DNA of 64,000 nucleotides from Chloracidobacterium sp. (GTDB lineage Bacteria; Acidobacteriota; Blastocatellia; Pyrinomonadales; Pyrinomonadaceae), in assembly GCA_016716365.1 (NCBI GenBank), contig JADJWM010000019.1, positions 62,001 through 126,000 of the forward strand, in the 5' to 3' direction. The position numbers were made by a program, and so were the translations under genes. The notes below the pieces were generated by a model. The model did not search any database. It was not told where the DNA came from and saw only the letters and a list, made by a program, of their open reading frames with translations. Below, piece after piece: positions 18,848-26,594 of the stretch (position 1 is its first letter; the number at the start of each line of letters is the position of its first letter).

Positions 18848-19287
18848 AGACAGGCTATTCGGGAACACCGCTGGCGAAAAAGCTCGGCTTTCGGCCGAAT
18901 TTTATTGTTATTACACGGTACCGGCCCGATCATTATCTTGAGCTATTTTCGGAACTGCCCGACGGCCTTATCGTAATGGAGTATTCGCACTATTCGATCT
19001 GGGACGGCGAGGACGGAAACAAACCGAAGCCTGACATCGTCCACTTGTTTACAAACAATCTTGACGAACTCCTCCAGGATCTTTCTTATCTTCGAAACTT
19101 GATCAAGCCCAACGGGGCGATATGGGTGTCTTGGTACAAAAAGGCCGCCAAACTCCCGACGGAGCTAACCGAGGACGTCATTCGTGATGCTGCGCTGCCG
19201 CTCGGTTTGGTCGATGTAAAGGTCTGCGCCGTCGATGAGAAATGGTCAGGCTTGAAATTGGTCATTCGAAAGGAAAATCGTATATAA
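18844..19287 (+). CDS. DUF3052-like protein
   Basis: A 147-residue cytoplasmic protein starting GYSGTPLAKKLGF, the conserved opening of DUF3052 proteins. The later segment NLIKPNGAIWVSWYKKAAKLP and GLVDVKVCAVDEKWSGLKLVIRK fits the same family. The function is unknown. It overlaps yjbQ by 4 bases, which makes co-translation likely and suggests a shared pathway, although nothing further can be inferred from sequence. Confidence 0.85.
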   Translation: MKTGYSGTPLAKKLGFRPNFIVITRYRPDHYLELFSELPDGLIVMEYSHYSIWDGEDGNKPKPDIVHLFTNNLDELLQDLSYLRNLIKPNGAIWVSWYKKAAKLPTELTEDVIRDAALPLGLVDVKVCAVDEKWSGLKLVIRKENRI

Positions 19288-19344
19288 TTCTCGGGCTCAA
19301 ACAGCACCGCCTTTGACGGTCACTTCACCGGGAGTGTCAACGAA

Positions 19345-19947
19345 ATGCCTTCTGCCGATCCGAGGATTGACGCCTATATCGATAAGTCCGCCGATTTTGC
19401 CAAGCCGATCCTGACACATCTGCGAAAACTGGTCCATCGGGCTTGCCCTGACGTAGAAGAAACGTGGAAATGGAGCTTTCCTCACTTCGATCACAAAGGC
19501 GTTCTGTGCAGCATGGCAGCATTCAAGCAGCATTGTTCTTTCGGCTTTTGGAAGCAGTCGCTGCTCGAATCCGATGCCATCCCAAAGACTAAAACGGCGA
19601 TGGGTACTTTTGGCCGCATAACCTCGCTCAAGGACCTGCCGTCTGACAAAGTGATGATCGGTCTGATCCATCAGGCGATGGAACTGAACGAGAAAGGGAT
19701 CAAAACGCCCCAGAAGAAACCCTCAGAGAGAAAGGAGCTTATCGTTCCTGAGATACTCACTAAGGCCCTTTCGAAAAATAAAAAAGCCAAAGAGCAATTC
19801 GATAAGTTCAGTTATTCCCACAAGAAGGAATATGTTGAATGGATCAACGAGGCAAAGACCGAACCGACGCGTGAAAAGCGGCTTACGACGACCTTAGAAT
19901 GGCTGAGCGAAGGGAAGTCAAGGAATTGGAAATACGAGAAATGTTAA
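19345..19947 (+). CDS. DUF1801 / YdeI (OmdA)-type protein
   Basis: A 200-residue protein. Residues ~1-115 form a DUF1801-like domain (LRKLVHRACPDVEETWKWSFPHFDHKG, FGFWKQSLLE), related to the frataxin-like YdhG fold. Residues ~125-195 match the bacteriocin-protection/OmdA domain: LTKALSKNKKAKEQFDKFSYSHKKEYVEWI and EKRLTTTLEWLSEGK. E. coli YdeI is linked to envelope and peptide resistance, but the biochemical role is unknown. A GGGAG site lies 9 bases before the ATG. A second DUF1801 protein occurs at 61394-61816. Confidence 0.88.
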   Translation: MPSADPRIDAYIDKSADFAKPILTHLRKLVHRACPDVEETWKWSFPHFDHKGVLCSMAAFKQHCSFGFWKQSLLESDAIPKTKTAMGTFGRITSLKDLPSDKVMIGLIHQAMELNEKGIKTPQKKPSERKELIVPEILTKALSKNKKAKEQFDKFSYSHKKEYVEWINEAKTEPTREKRLTTTLEWLSEGKSRNWKYEKC

Positions 19948-19959
19948 GGAGAACTGACC

Positions 19960-20391
19960 ATGTTGGGTGTTAATCCATATATCGCATTTAGAGGGAATTG
20001 CCGCGAGGCCATCGATTTTTACAAGCAGGCACTGGGTGCCGAGGAGCTCTATTCGCAGACCTACGGCGATTCGCCGATGCCCGACATGGGAAGCAGCGAC
20101 GCAATAATGCACGCTTCCTTAAAGATCGGGGACTCGACGGTCATGTTCTGTGACGATCTTCATTCTGAGAATTTCTCGACTGGCGGCAACATTTCACTTG
20201 CGATCGGACTGAACGATGTCGACAAAGCGAGGACCTATTTTAAGAATCTTTCCGATGGCGGGACGGTCACGATGCCGCTCGATAAGACCTTCTGGGCCGA
20301 GGCGTTCGGGATGGTGACGGACAAGTTCGGCATCAATTGGATGGTAAATTGCGACGCCCCGCAAGACGTTGATAAGTCCGCGGCCGCGTAG
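19960..20391 (+). CDS. PhnB-like VOC family protein
   Basis: A 143-residue glyoxalase/bleomycin-resistance-fold protein of the PhnB subgroup. It begins NPYIAFRGNCREAIDFYKQALGAEE and includes HASLKIGDSTVMFCDD and FGMVTDKFGINWMVN, the typical VOC motifs. The metal-ligand pattern is partial, as usual in PhnB-like proteins, so catalysis is uncertain. An AAGGAG site lies 8 bases before the ATG. The gene follows the DUF1801/YdeI gene by 12 bases, so they are probably co-transcribed. A terminator-like hairpin follows. Confidence 0.9.
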   Translation: MLGVNPYIAFRGNCREAIDFYKQALGAEELYSQTYGDSPMPDMGSSDAIMHASLKIGDSTVMFCDDLHSENFSTGGNISLAIGLNDVDKARTYFKNLSDGGTVTMPLDKTFWAEAFGMVTDKFGINWMVNCDAPQDVDKSAAA

Positions 20392-20406
20392 GTCGCTTCA
20401 AAGGTA

Positions 20407-20453
20407 AAAGGGCAACAGTTAAAACAGGCCTGCTTCTTTTTTGTTGCCTTTTT
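20407..20453 (+). terminator. Probable terminator after the VOC gene
   Basis: A ten-pair stem (20407-20416 with 20443-20452, one G-U pair) closes a 26-base loop and ends in a T run at 20449-20453. The long loop makes it less certain than a compact terminator. The DNA just after it is a TTTTTAC/TTTTCAC tandem motif. Confidence 0.55.
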
Positions 20454-20492
20454 ACTTTTCACTTTTTACTTTTCACTCTTGGTTTTGAATAT

Positions 20493-22010
20493 ATGTCAGA
20501 TCCAATTTTGGTCGCAAAGCACGACGGCAACGATGTCTATTTGCTCCCGCAGATGGCAAATCGGCACGGCGTGATCACCGGAGCAACGGGAACCGGCAAA
20601 ACGGTCACTCTTCAGAAGCTGGCCGAGGGCTTTAGCCAGCGGGGAGTGCCGGTCTTTATGGCCGACATCAAGGGGGACCTCACCGGCATCAGCCAGGCTG
20701 GCGGCACGCATCCGAAGATCGTCGAACGGCTAAAGCTGCTTGGGATCGAGGACGCCGTTTTCGAGGGTTCTCCCGTTACGCTCTGGGACGTTTTCGGTAA
20801 ACAGGGACACCCGCTTCGGGCCACCATATCAGAGATGGGCCCTTTGATGCTCTCGCGTATCCTCCAGCTGAACGACACGCAGGAGGGAGTTCTCACGCTT
20901 GCCTTCAAGATCGCCGACGAGCAGGGACTTCTGCTTCTCGATCTGATTGACCTTCAACAGCTCTTGATCTACGTTGCCGAAAACGCGGACGAATTCACCA
21001 CGAAATACGGAAACGTCTCAAAGGCTTCGGTCGGTGCTATCCAGCGCGGCCTGCTTCAGCTTGAGCAGCAGCAGGGCGAGGTCTTCTTTGGCGAGCCCGC
21101 TGTGCGGCTTGAGGATTTCATGCAAACGCTCGGCGGAAAGGGCGTTTTGAACCTCCTCGCGGCGGATGACCTTATTAATTCGCCGAAGGTCTACTCTACG
21201 TTTCTCCTCTGGCTCCTTTCGGAGCTTTTCGAGATGCTCCCCGAGGCAGGCGACCTCGAAAAGCCGAAGATCGTTTTCTTTTTTGATGAGGCCCATCTGC
21301 TGTTCGACGACGCGCCGAAAGCACTTGTCGACAAGATCGAACAGGTCGTGCGTCTGATCCGTTCTAAGGGCGTCGGCGTCTACTTCGTGACGCAGAGCCC
21401 GGCCGACATTCCCGATTCGGTGCTTGCACAGCTAGGAAACCGGATACAACACGCATTGCGTGCGTACACTCCGAAAGAGCAGGAGGCCGTCAAAGTCGCT
21501 GCAAAGAGCTTCCGCGAAAATCCCGAACTCGATACGGTCAAGACTATCACCGAACTCGGCGTCGGCGAGGTGCTGATATCGCTGCTTGATGAAAAGGGCG
21601 TGCCCTCGATCGTTCACAGGGCCTTCGTGGTACCGCCGTTCTCGCAGATCGGGCCGATCACACCGGAGCAACGGCAGCAGCTTATTCAAACCTCGATCGT
21701 TTCGGGGATCTATGAGAATGCGGTGGATCGTGAATCTGCCTTCGAGATCCTGAGTAAACGGGCCGAAGAAAGGATGCATGCCGAAGCGGAGGCCAAAGCT
21801 CAGCTGGAGGCTCAAAAAGAGGCCGAAAAACAGGCCAAGGCCGAGCGCTCTGCTGCGCGCGGCCCGGATACACTGGTCGAATCGATAACCAAGAGCGTCG
21901 CTCGTTCGGCATCGACCTCGATCGGCCGCCAGATCGGCAACTCGATCGTCCGAGGCGTACTGGGCAGCATCTTCGGTGGCAAGTCGAAATCAAAAAGTAG
22001 TTGGTTTTAG
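20493..22010 (+). CDS. yjgR: HerA-like ATPase of the DUF853/YjgR family
   Basis: A 505-residue P-loop ATPase. The Walker A motif is GATGTGKT at 30-37, the Walker B is KIVFFFDEAHLLF and a conserved Gln/Arg region lies in YFVTQSPADIPDSVLAQLGNR. This is the YjgR/DUF853 branch of the HerA/FtsK superfamily. The C-terminal ~70 residues form a charged coiled coil (RMHAEAEAKAQLEAQKEAEK) followed by a Gly-rich patch (RQIGNSIVRGVLGSIFGGK). Its cellular role is not established. No NurA nuclease or other repair gene is adjacent, so this is not the archaeal HerA-NurA system. Confidence 0.93.
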   Translation: MSDPILVAKHDGNDVYLLPQMANRHGVITGATGTGKTVTLQKLAEGFSQRGVPVFMADIKGDLTGISQAGGTHPKIVERLKLLGIEDAVFEGSPVTLWDVFGKQGHPLRATISEMGPLMLSRILQLNDTQEGVLTLAFKIADEQGLLLLDLIDLQQLLIYVAENADEFTTKYGNVSKASVGAIQRGLLQLEQQQGEVFFGEPAVRLEDFMQTLGGKGVLNLLAADDLINSPKVYSTFLLWLLSELFEMLPEAGDLEKPKIVFFFDEAHLLFDDAPKALVDKIEQVVRLIRSKGVGVYFVTQSPADIPDSVLAQLGNRIQHALRAYTPKEQEAVKVAAKSFRENPELDTVKTITELGVGEVLISLLDEKGVPSIVHRAFVVPPFSQIGPITPEQRQQLIQTSIVSGIYENAVDRESAFEILSKRAEERMHAEAEAKAQLEAQKEAEKQAKAERSAARGPDTLVESITKSVARSASTSIGRQIGNSIVRGVLGSIFGGKSKSKSSWF

Positions 22011-22135
22011 TGCAGAAGCCCGCACGTCAGCAAGGGCGAAAGACTCGACGTAGGTCAACAAAGACCCATAAAAATTCAGGTTGGCCTGATCTTTTCAGAT
22101 CGACATTCGCCAATGTACAAGTGACAACAGATGTT

Positions 22136-23200
22136 ATGAGTAACGCTAACTTGTTAATGGTCGGGACGGCCAAAGGGTTGTTCATCCTTCGCGGCACAAA
22201 CGGAAAATGGTCGATCGACGGCCCCCATTTCGCCGGGCTCGCGGTTTATTCGGCATTCCTTGATCAGCGAAAGGGCCGCAATGTAATGTGGGCTGCCCCG
22301 GCAAGCTGGCACTTCGGGGCGGAGCTTTGCAAAAGCACCGACATGGGCAAAACGTGGGACCAGCCCGAGGATCGGCGGATCAAGATGCCGAAGACGACAA
22401 AGAAGTCGCTCGAAAACATTTGGCAGATCGCTCCCGGCGCAAAGCCCGACTCGCTCTATGTGGGCGTCGCCCCGGCTGCTCTTTTCGAGTCGCACGACCG
22501 TGGAGAGACGTGGAAACTGAACAGCGGCCTTTGGAAACATCCCCACCGTAAGCAGTGGCAGCCCGGATTCGGCGGCCTTTGCCTGCATACTATCGTCACC
22601 GACCCAAAGAACGCCAACGACATCAAGATCGCGATCTCGACCGGTGGCGTTTACCAGTCCGCTGACGGCGGCGAGAGTTGGAGGGTCACGAATAAAGGCG
22701 TTTCAGCTTATTTTCTGCCGGACAAATATCCGGAATTCGGCCAGTGCGTGCACAAGATCGCCCGCCACCCCTCTAAGAAAAAGCTCTTCTTTCTTCAAAA
22801 CCATCACGGTGTTTACCGCAGCCGGGATGGGGCCCAAACATGGGAGGAGATCGAGGACGGTCTGCCGTCGAATTTCGGATTCGGGCTAACGGTCAGCGAG
22901 GCTGGGTCCGTATTCATCGTGCCGCTGCAGAAAGACGCCGAGCGGTTCACTTGCGACGGAAAGCTTCGCGTTTACCGGACCCGCGATGAAGGGAAAAGCT
23001 GGCAGCCGCTCACGATAGGTCTTCCGCAGAAGAATGCCTACGAGGTCATCCTTCGCGACGCCGTCTCATCGACCGGAAACAACATTTTCTTCGGCACAAA
23101 GAACGGCAAGTTGTTCGCTTCGCACGACGACGGCGATTCGTGGAAGATGATCGAGGGCTCGCTGCCCGAGATCTGCTGCGTCAAGGCGTACTCGATTTAG
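22136..23200 (+). CDS. Asp-box (BNR/sialidase-like) beta-propeller protein
   Basis: A 354-residue cytoplasmic-looking protein with no signal peptide. It carries six Asp-box motifs (SxDxGxxW type): KSTDMGKTW, ESHDRGETW, QSADGGESW, RSRDGAQTW, RTRDEGKSW and ASHDDGDSW. These mark the blades of a sialidase/sortilin-like propeller. No sialidase catalytic Arg triad is evident, so it is more likely a binding or scaffold protein than a glycosidase. The start at 22136 (MSNANLLMVGTAKGLF) is preferred; upstream frame from 22001 is REP-like intergenic sequence. The next gene encodes a MoaD/ThiS-like protein. Confidence 0.85.
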   Translation: MSNANLLMVGTAKGLFILRGTNGKWSIDGPHFAGLAVYSAFLDQRKGRNVMWAAPASWHFGAELCKSTDMGKTWDQPEDRRIKMPKTTKKSLENIWQIAPGAKPDSLYVGVAPAALFESHDRGETWKLNSGLWKHPHRKQWQPGFGGLCLHTIVTDPKNANDIKIAISTGGVYQSADGGESWRVTNKGVSAYFLPDKYPEFGQCVHKIARHPSKKKLFFLQNHHGVYRSRDGAQTWEEIEDGLPSNFGFGLTVSEAGSVFIVPLQKDAERFTCDGKLRVYRTRDEGKSWQPLTIGLPQKNAYEVILRDAVSSTGNNIFFGTKNGKLFASHDDGDSWKMIEGSLPEICCVKAYSI

Positions 23201-23216
23201 ACCTTTTTATGAGAGT

Positions 23217-23255
23217 TAATTACTAATTAGGAATTATTAATTAGTAATTATTTTT
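23217..23255 (+). terminator. AT-only inverted repeat, possible terminator
   Basis: A perfect 13-pair stem (23217-23229 with 23238-23250, eight-base loop) made almost only of A and T is followed by five more T residues. It could end the propeller transcript or act as a binding site; the next gene begins 16 bases later. Confidence 0.45.
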
Positions 23256-23270
23256 GGCAATAGGGGATCT

Positions 23271-23549
23271 ATGGCCCTAACCGTTTATTTGAGCGGGCAT
23301 CTCAGGTCGTTTTCGAACGGCGAATTAGAAGTCCCTCTATCGGGTGATCTCGCCACCGTTGGCGATGCGCTTGAAATGCTGTGGAGGATCCATCCCGCCC
23401 TTCGCGACCGCGTTCTGAATGAGCAGGGCGAGATCCGCACTCACGTAAACGTGTTTGTCGGGAGTGACGACGTAAAACGCCGCCGCGGCCTCGAAACACC
23501 CTTGACCGACAAACAGCTTCACATCTTTAATGCCGTCAGCGGCGGCTAG
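23271..23549 (+). CDS. MoaD/ThiS-like ubiquitin-fold protein
   Basis: A 92-residue protein with the beta-grasp pattern of MoaD and ThiS: LTVYLSGHLRSFSNGELEVPL, GDALEMLWRIHPALRDRV, then HVNVFVGSDDVKRRRGLETPL. It ends in SGG, the di-glycine tail that E1-like enzymes adenylate so that the tail can carry sulfur. No MoeB/ThiF E1, MoaE or ThiG gene is in the window, so the acceptor pathway is unknown. AGGGGA lies 5 bases before the ATG. The pairing with the Asp-box propeller upstream is noteworthy. Confidence 0.85.
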   Translation: MALTVYLSGHLRSFSNGELEVPLSGDLATVGDALEMLWRIHPALRDRVLNEQGEIRTHVNVFVGSDDVKRRRGLETPLTDKQLHIFNAVSGG

Positions 23550-23594
23550 GGCGACGCCTTCAAGACCGATATTTTTTTTCACGCCCGCAAAATT

Positions 23595-24503
23595 ATGAAA
23601 AGTATGATCCAAAGGGCCGTGTTCGTCACCGCACTTACGGTGTGTGCCGTGATCGCGGCCAATGCACAGGTAAAGAAAATGAAGATCTTTGTTTCCGTTG
23701 ATATGGAAGGCATTGTCGGCGTCGTGACCGGCGAGCAATTGGGGCCGCAGGGCTTTGAATACCAGCGGTTTCGCGAGTTCATGACCCGCGAGGCCACGAC
23801 CGCCATCGAGGCCGCTTTTGCCGCCGGGGCGACCGAGATCGTCGTCGCCGATTCGCACGGGAATGGCCAGAACCTTCTGATCGAAAAGCTGCCGAAGAAC
23901 GTCACGATCGTCCGGTCGTGGCCGCGGCCGCTGATGATGATGCAGGGCATCGACGAGTCATTCGCCGGAGCGATCTTCATCGGTTACCATTCCGGCACTA
24001 CCAACCCGGCGGGCGTCCGGGCACACACGATGTCGTCGGCCAATTTTGCCGATATCAGATTGAACGGCGTATCGATGCCCGAGGCCGGCGTAAATGCGGC
24101 GATCGCCGGCCACTTTAACGTTCCGGTGATCATGATCTCCGGCGACGATGCGGCCGTTAAGGAGGCGACCGACCTTCTCGGCCCGATCGAAGGCGCCGTC
24201 GTTAAATGGAACTACGGATTTCACTCTGCAAGGACGCTCACGCCTGACGCGGCCAACGACCTGATCCGCGACAAGGTGACTCGCGCCATCGGCCGTATCG
24301 GCGAATTCAAACCGTACAAACCCGAAGCTCCCGTCCGCCTCGAAATTCAATTCAAGAACTATCGCCCGGCTGAAGTGCTGGATTATCTTTCGGCGGTCGA
24401 ACGGATCGATGCCCACAGTATCCGCTTCCAGGGCCGCGATATGATCGAAGTCTCCCGGTTCATCTCATTCGTGATGCAGTACGAACCGGGCCTCGCCCCT
24501 TGA
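23595..24503 (+). CDS. Exported M55 family metallopeptidase (DppA-like D-aminopeptidase)
   Basis: A 302-residue protein with a hydrophobic N-terminus that looks like a signal peptide (~5-24). The M55 metal site begins with D36 and E38 in SVDMEGIVGVV; ADSHGNGQNLL and FIGYHSG supply further ligands. B. subtilis DppA releases D-Ala from D-amino-acid peptides and is cytoplasmic, so the signal peptide here is a variation. The probable role is trimming of D-amino-acid-containing peptides, perhaps peptidoglycan fragments. It follows the MoaD/ThiS-like gene by 45 bases. Confidence 0.9.
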   Translation: MKSMIQRAVFVTALTVCAVIAANAQVKKMKIFVSVDMEGIVGVVTGEQLGPQGFEYQRFREFMTREATTAIEAAFAAGATEIVVADSHGNGQNLLIEKLPKNVTIVRSWPRPLMMMQGIDESFAGAIFIGYHSGTTNPAGVRAHTMSSANFADIRLNGVSMPEAGVNAAIAGHFNVPVIMISGDDAAVKEATDLLGPIEGAVVKWNYGFHSARTLTPDAANDLIRDKVTRAIGRIGEFKPYKPEAPVRLEIQFKNYRPAEVLDYLSAVERIDAHSIRFQGRDMIEVSRFISFVMQYEPGLAP

Positions 24504-24509
24504 CGGAAC

Positions 24510-24527
24510 GCGGACGCCCTCGTCCGC
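24510..24527. repeat. Short perfect hairpin of the dispersed repeat type
   Basis: GCGGACG at 24510-24516 and CGTCCGC at 24521-24527 form a seven-pair stem with a CCCT loop, followed by CCTCAGAATGAAGC. Similar hairpin plus CCTCAG sequences occur elsewhere in the window. Confidence 0.6.
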
Positions 24528-24547
24528 CTCAGAATGAAGCACGAAAA

Positions 24548-25144
24548 ATGCTCGTCAAGAACGCCATTCTAGACAGAATAAAAGCCGGCGAGATCTCGCT
24601 GATCTTCCGCCGCTGGAAGCGCCCGGGCGTAAAGGCTGGCGGGACGCAGATGACCCAGCGGGGCATTCTTGGCATCGACTTGGTCGAGATAGTTGCCGAG
24701 AGCAAGATCACCGCCGCCGATGCAAAAGCAGCAGGATACGATTCGAAAAAGGAACTTTTCGCGACGATGCCGCCGGCCTCCGATGAGCTCGAGATCTATC
24801 GCATCGACGTCCACTGGGTCGGCGAAGACCCTCGAAAGGCGCTTCGTGTTGCCGATAAACTCAGCAAAAAGGAACTGGACGAGATCGTCGAAAAACTTCG
24901 CAAACTCGACCAAAACAGCCAACGCGGCAATTGGACACAATTATATCTGCAGATGATCCACGACCAGCCGAACACCCATGCCGCGATCCTCGCCGAACAA
25001 CTCGGACTCGACATCCCGCACTTCAAACCCTGGGTCCGAAAGCTCAAAGCCCTCGGCCTCACCGAAAGCCTTCGCCCGGGTTATAGATTGTCACCGCGTG
25101 GGCAAAAGGTGCTGAATGTCCTTATACAGAAACACGAGCAGTAG
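24548..25144 (+). CDS. ASCH-like domain plus winged-helix protein
   Basis: A 198-residue protein I cannot assign to a named family with certainty. Residues ~1-55 (NAILDRIKAGEISLIFRRW, KAGGTQMTQRGILGIDLVEI) resemble an ASCH fold, a PUA-like domain associated with RNA or modified bases. Residues ~135-195 (NTHAAILAEQLGLDIPHFKP, GYRLSPRGQKVL) look like a winged helix-turn-helix. A basic and acidic helical linker joins them. An upstream TTG at 24500 would overlap the M55 stop codon but the conserved-looking part begins at 24548. Confidence 0.7.
   Translation: MLVKNAILDRIKAGEISLIFRRWKRPGVKAGGTQMTQRGILGIDLVEIVAESKITAADAKAAGYDSKKELFATMPPASDELEIYRIDVHWVGEDPRKALRVADKLSKKELDEIVEKLRKLDQNSQRGNWTQLYLQMIHDQPNTHAAILAEQLGLDIPHFKPWVRKLKALGLTESLRPGYRLSPRGQKVLNVLIQKHEQ
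25044..25055. other. No separate feature; interior of the ASCH-like gene
   Basis: Placeholder region inside the winged-helix part of the preceding gene; nothing distinct is claimed here. Confidence 0.05.
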
Positions 25145-25155
25145 CGGGTGCCCGC
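25144..25155. repeat. Short hairpin after the ASCH-like gene
   Basis: GCGGG at 25144-25148 and CCCGC at 25151-25155 with a two-base spacer form a small perfect hairpin directly at the stop codon. It belongs with the other GC hairpins in this window. Confidence 0.45.
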
Positions 25156-25205
25156 AGGATCTCGGGCCCTTTAACCTGAGCGAGCCATTAGCCGTATAAA
25201 CGCAT

Positions 25206-26498
25206 ATGAAAACCCCCAATCGAAGCCACGCACCTTTTCTTAGATTACTTATCATTTTCTCCCTGTCGGTGGCGACCGTCTATTCGCAGAACACCGTCAT
25301 CAAGGCCGGCCACCTTTTCGACAGCCGTACCGGCAAGGTCCTCGACAACCAGCTCATCGTCGTCAGCAAGGACGGGCGTATTGTGCAAGTCGGGCCCGGC
25401 CTGAAACCGGCGGCCGGTGACACGGTCGTCGATCTTTCGAATTCGTGGGTGCTGCCCGGCCTGATGGACTGCCACGTACACATCACGGCGAACTATCCTT
25501 ATCGAAAATACAGCGGCATTGCCGGCATTTTCGCCACCGAAAGCACCGCGCTCCGAGCTCTTCGCGGAGCCGCAGTCGCTAAACAGCTTGTCGAGGGCGG
25601 TTTCACCACCATAAAGGACATAGGCAACGACGCCAACTACGCGACAGCCGACGTGATCAGATCTATTCGTGCCGGATGGTCGACCGGTCCAACCATCCTT
25701 TATTCCGGCAAGATCATCGCCCCTTACGGCGGCCAATCGAATTCGATCAATCCTGAACACGAAGGCTTCTGGCAGATGGAATACATCGATGCCGACACCC
25801 CGGACGAGATCAAAAAAGCCGTAAGGAAAAACATCTATAACGGTGCCAACACCATAAAGATGGTCACCGACGACCACCCGGCGTATTACGGCATTGAAGA
25901 CATAAAGGCCGCCGTCGACGAAGCGAAAAAGGCAGGAATGAAAGTGACCGTCCACGCGATGGGCGGTGAAGCTGCGCGCAACGTCATCCTCGGCGGGGCG
26001 GCTGCGATCGAGCACGGTTTCCAGCTCGACGACGAACTGTTGAGACTGATGAAGGAACGCGGAACGTTCCTCGTCGGCACCGATTTTTCCGCCGACAATT
26101 TCTACGCCTACGGCGGCACCCTGGAGGCCTCAAGAGCCAACGAAGCGATGGTCGTCGACCGCCTGAGGCGTGCCTACAAGATCGGCACCAAGATGGCGTT
26201 CGGCACAGACATCATCATCGACCTGGAAGGCATGAACCGCCTGCAGTCAAATCTGAAGGTGCTGCAGACGTGGAAGAAAGCGGAGATACCCGCGTCTTAC
26301 ATTTTGCAGACAATGACCATTTTCGCGGCCGAGCTGTTGGGGACCGAAAAGTATCTCGGATCCTTGGAACCAACGTTCCGGGCCGACATCGTCGCCGTCA
26401 AAGCCGACCCGACTAAAGACATCGACGCCGTCGGGGGCGTTCACTTTGTAATGAAGAATGGAAGAATTATTCGCAACGACCGACTGGCGAACCCCTAG
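25206..26498 (+). CDS. Exported amidohydrolase (prolidase/imidazolonepropionase-like)
   Basis: A 430-residue metal-dependent hydrolase with an N-terminal signal peptide (~10-28). The TIM-barrel metal site shows H90 and H92 (DCHVHIT), Lys in NTIKMVTDD, His in VTVHAMGGEA, the AIEHGFQLDD His and Asp in AFGTDII. The flanking beta-sandwich is split between the N- and C-termini (VIKAGHLFDSRTGKVLD, FRADIVAVKADPTKD), as in family members such as Xaa-Pro dipeptidases. It probably acts in the periplasm on a dipeptide or cyclic amide. It is not overlapped by its neighbours. Confidence 0.9.
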   Translation: MKTPNRSHAPFLRLLIIFSLSVATVYSQNTVIKAGHLFDSRTGKVLDNQLIVVSKDGRIVQVGPGLKPAAGDTVVDLSNSWVLPGLMDCHVHITANYPYRKYSGIAGIFATESTALRALRGAAVAKQLVEGGFTTIKDIGNDANYATADVIRSIRAGWSTGPTILYSGKIIAPYGGQSNSINPEHEGFWQMEYIDADTPDEIKKAVRKNIYNGANTIKMVTDDHPAYYGIEDIKAAVDEAKKAGMKVTVHAMGGEAARNVILGGAAAIEHGFQLDDELLRLMKERGTFLVGTDFSADNFYAYGGTLEASRANEAMVVDRLRRAYKIGTKMAFGTDIIIDLEGMNRLQSNLKVLQTWKKAEIPASYILQTMTIFAAELLGTEKYLGSLEPTFRADIVAVKADPTKDIDAVGGVHFVMKNGRIIRNDRLANP

Positions 26499-26511
26499 TT
26501 GAATGCCTCCG

Positions 26512-26533
26512 GGCCGCATCCCGAAAGGCGGCC
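26512..26533. repeat. GC-rich inverted repeat between convergent genes
   Basis: GGCCGC at 26512-26517 and GCGGCC at 26528-26533 can pair across a ten-base loop. A 17-base direct repeat (CGAGTTGGCCTAGATCA and a second, partly matching copy) follows at about 26561-26590. No T run, so a simple terminator is not shown. Confidence 0.35.
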
Positions 26534-26594
26534 GGACCGCCGCGGAACAGGCATAAGCCCCGAGTTGGCCTAGATCACGAGTTGGCCTAAAAAA

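Noticed and set aside
22001..22135. N-terminal extension of the Asp-box protein
   Set aside because: It covers a REP-like stretch after yjgR; the propeller begins at 22136.
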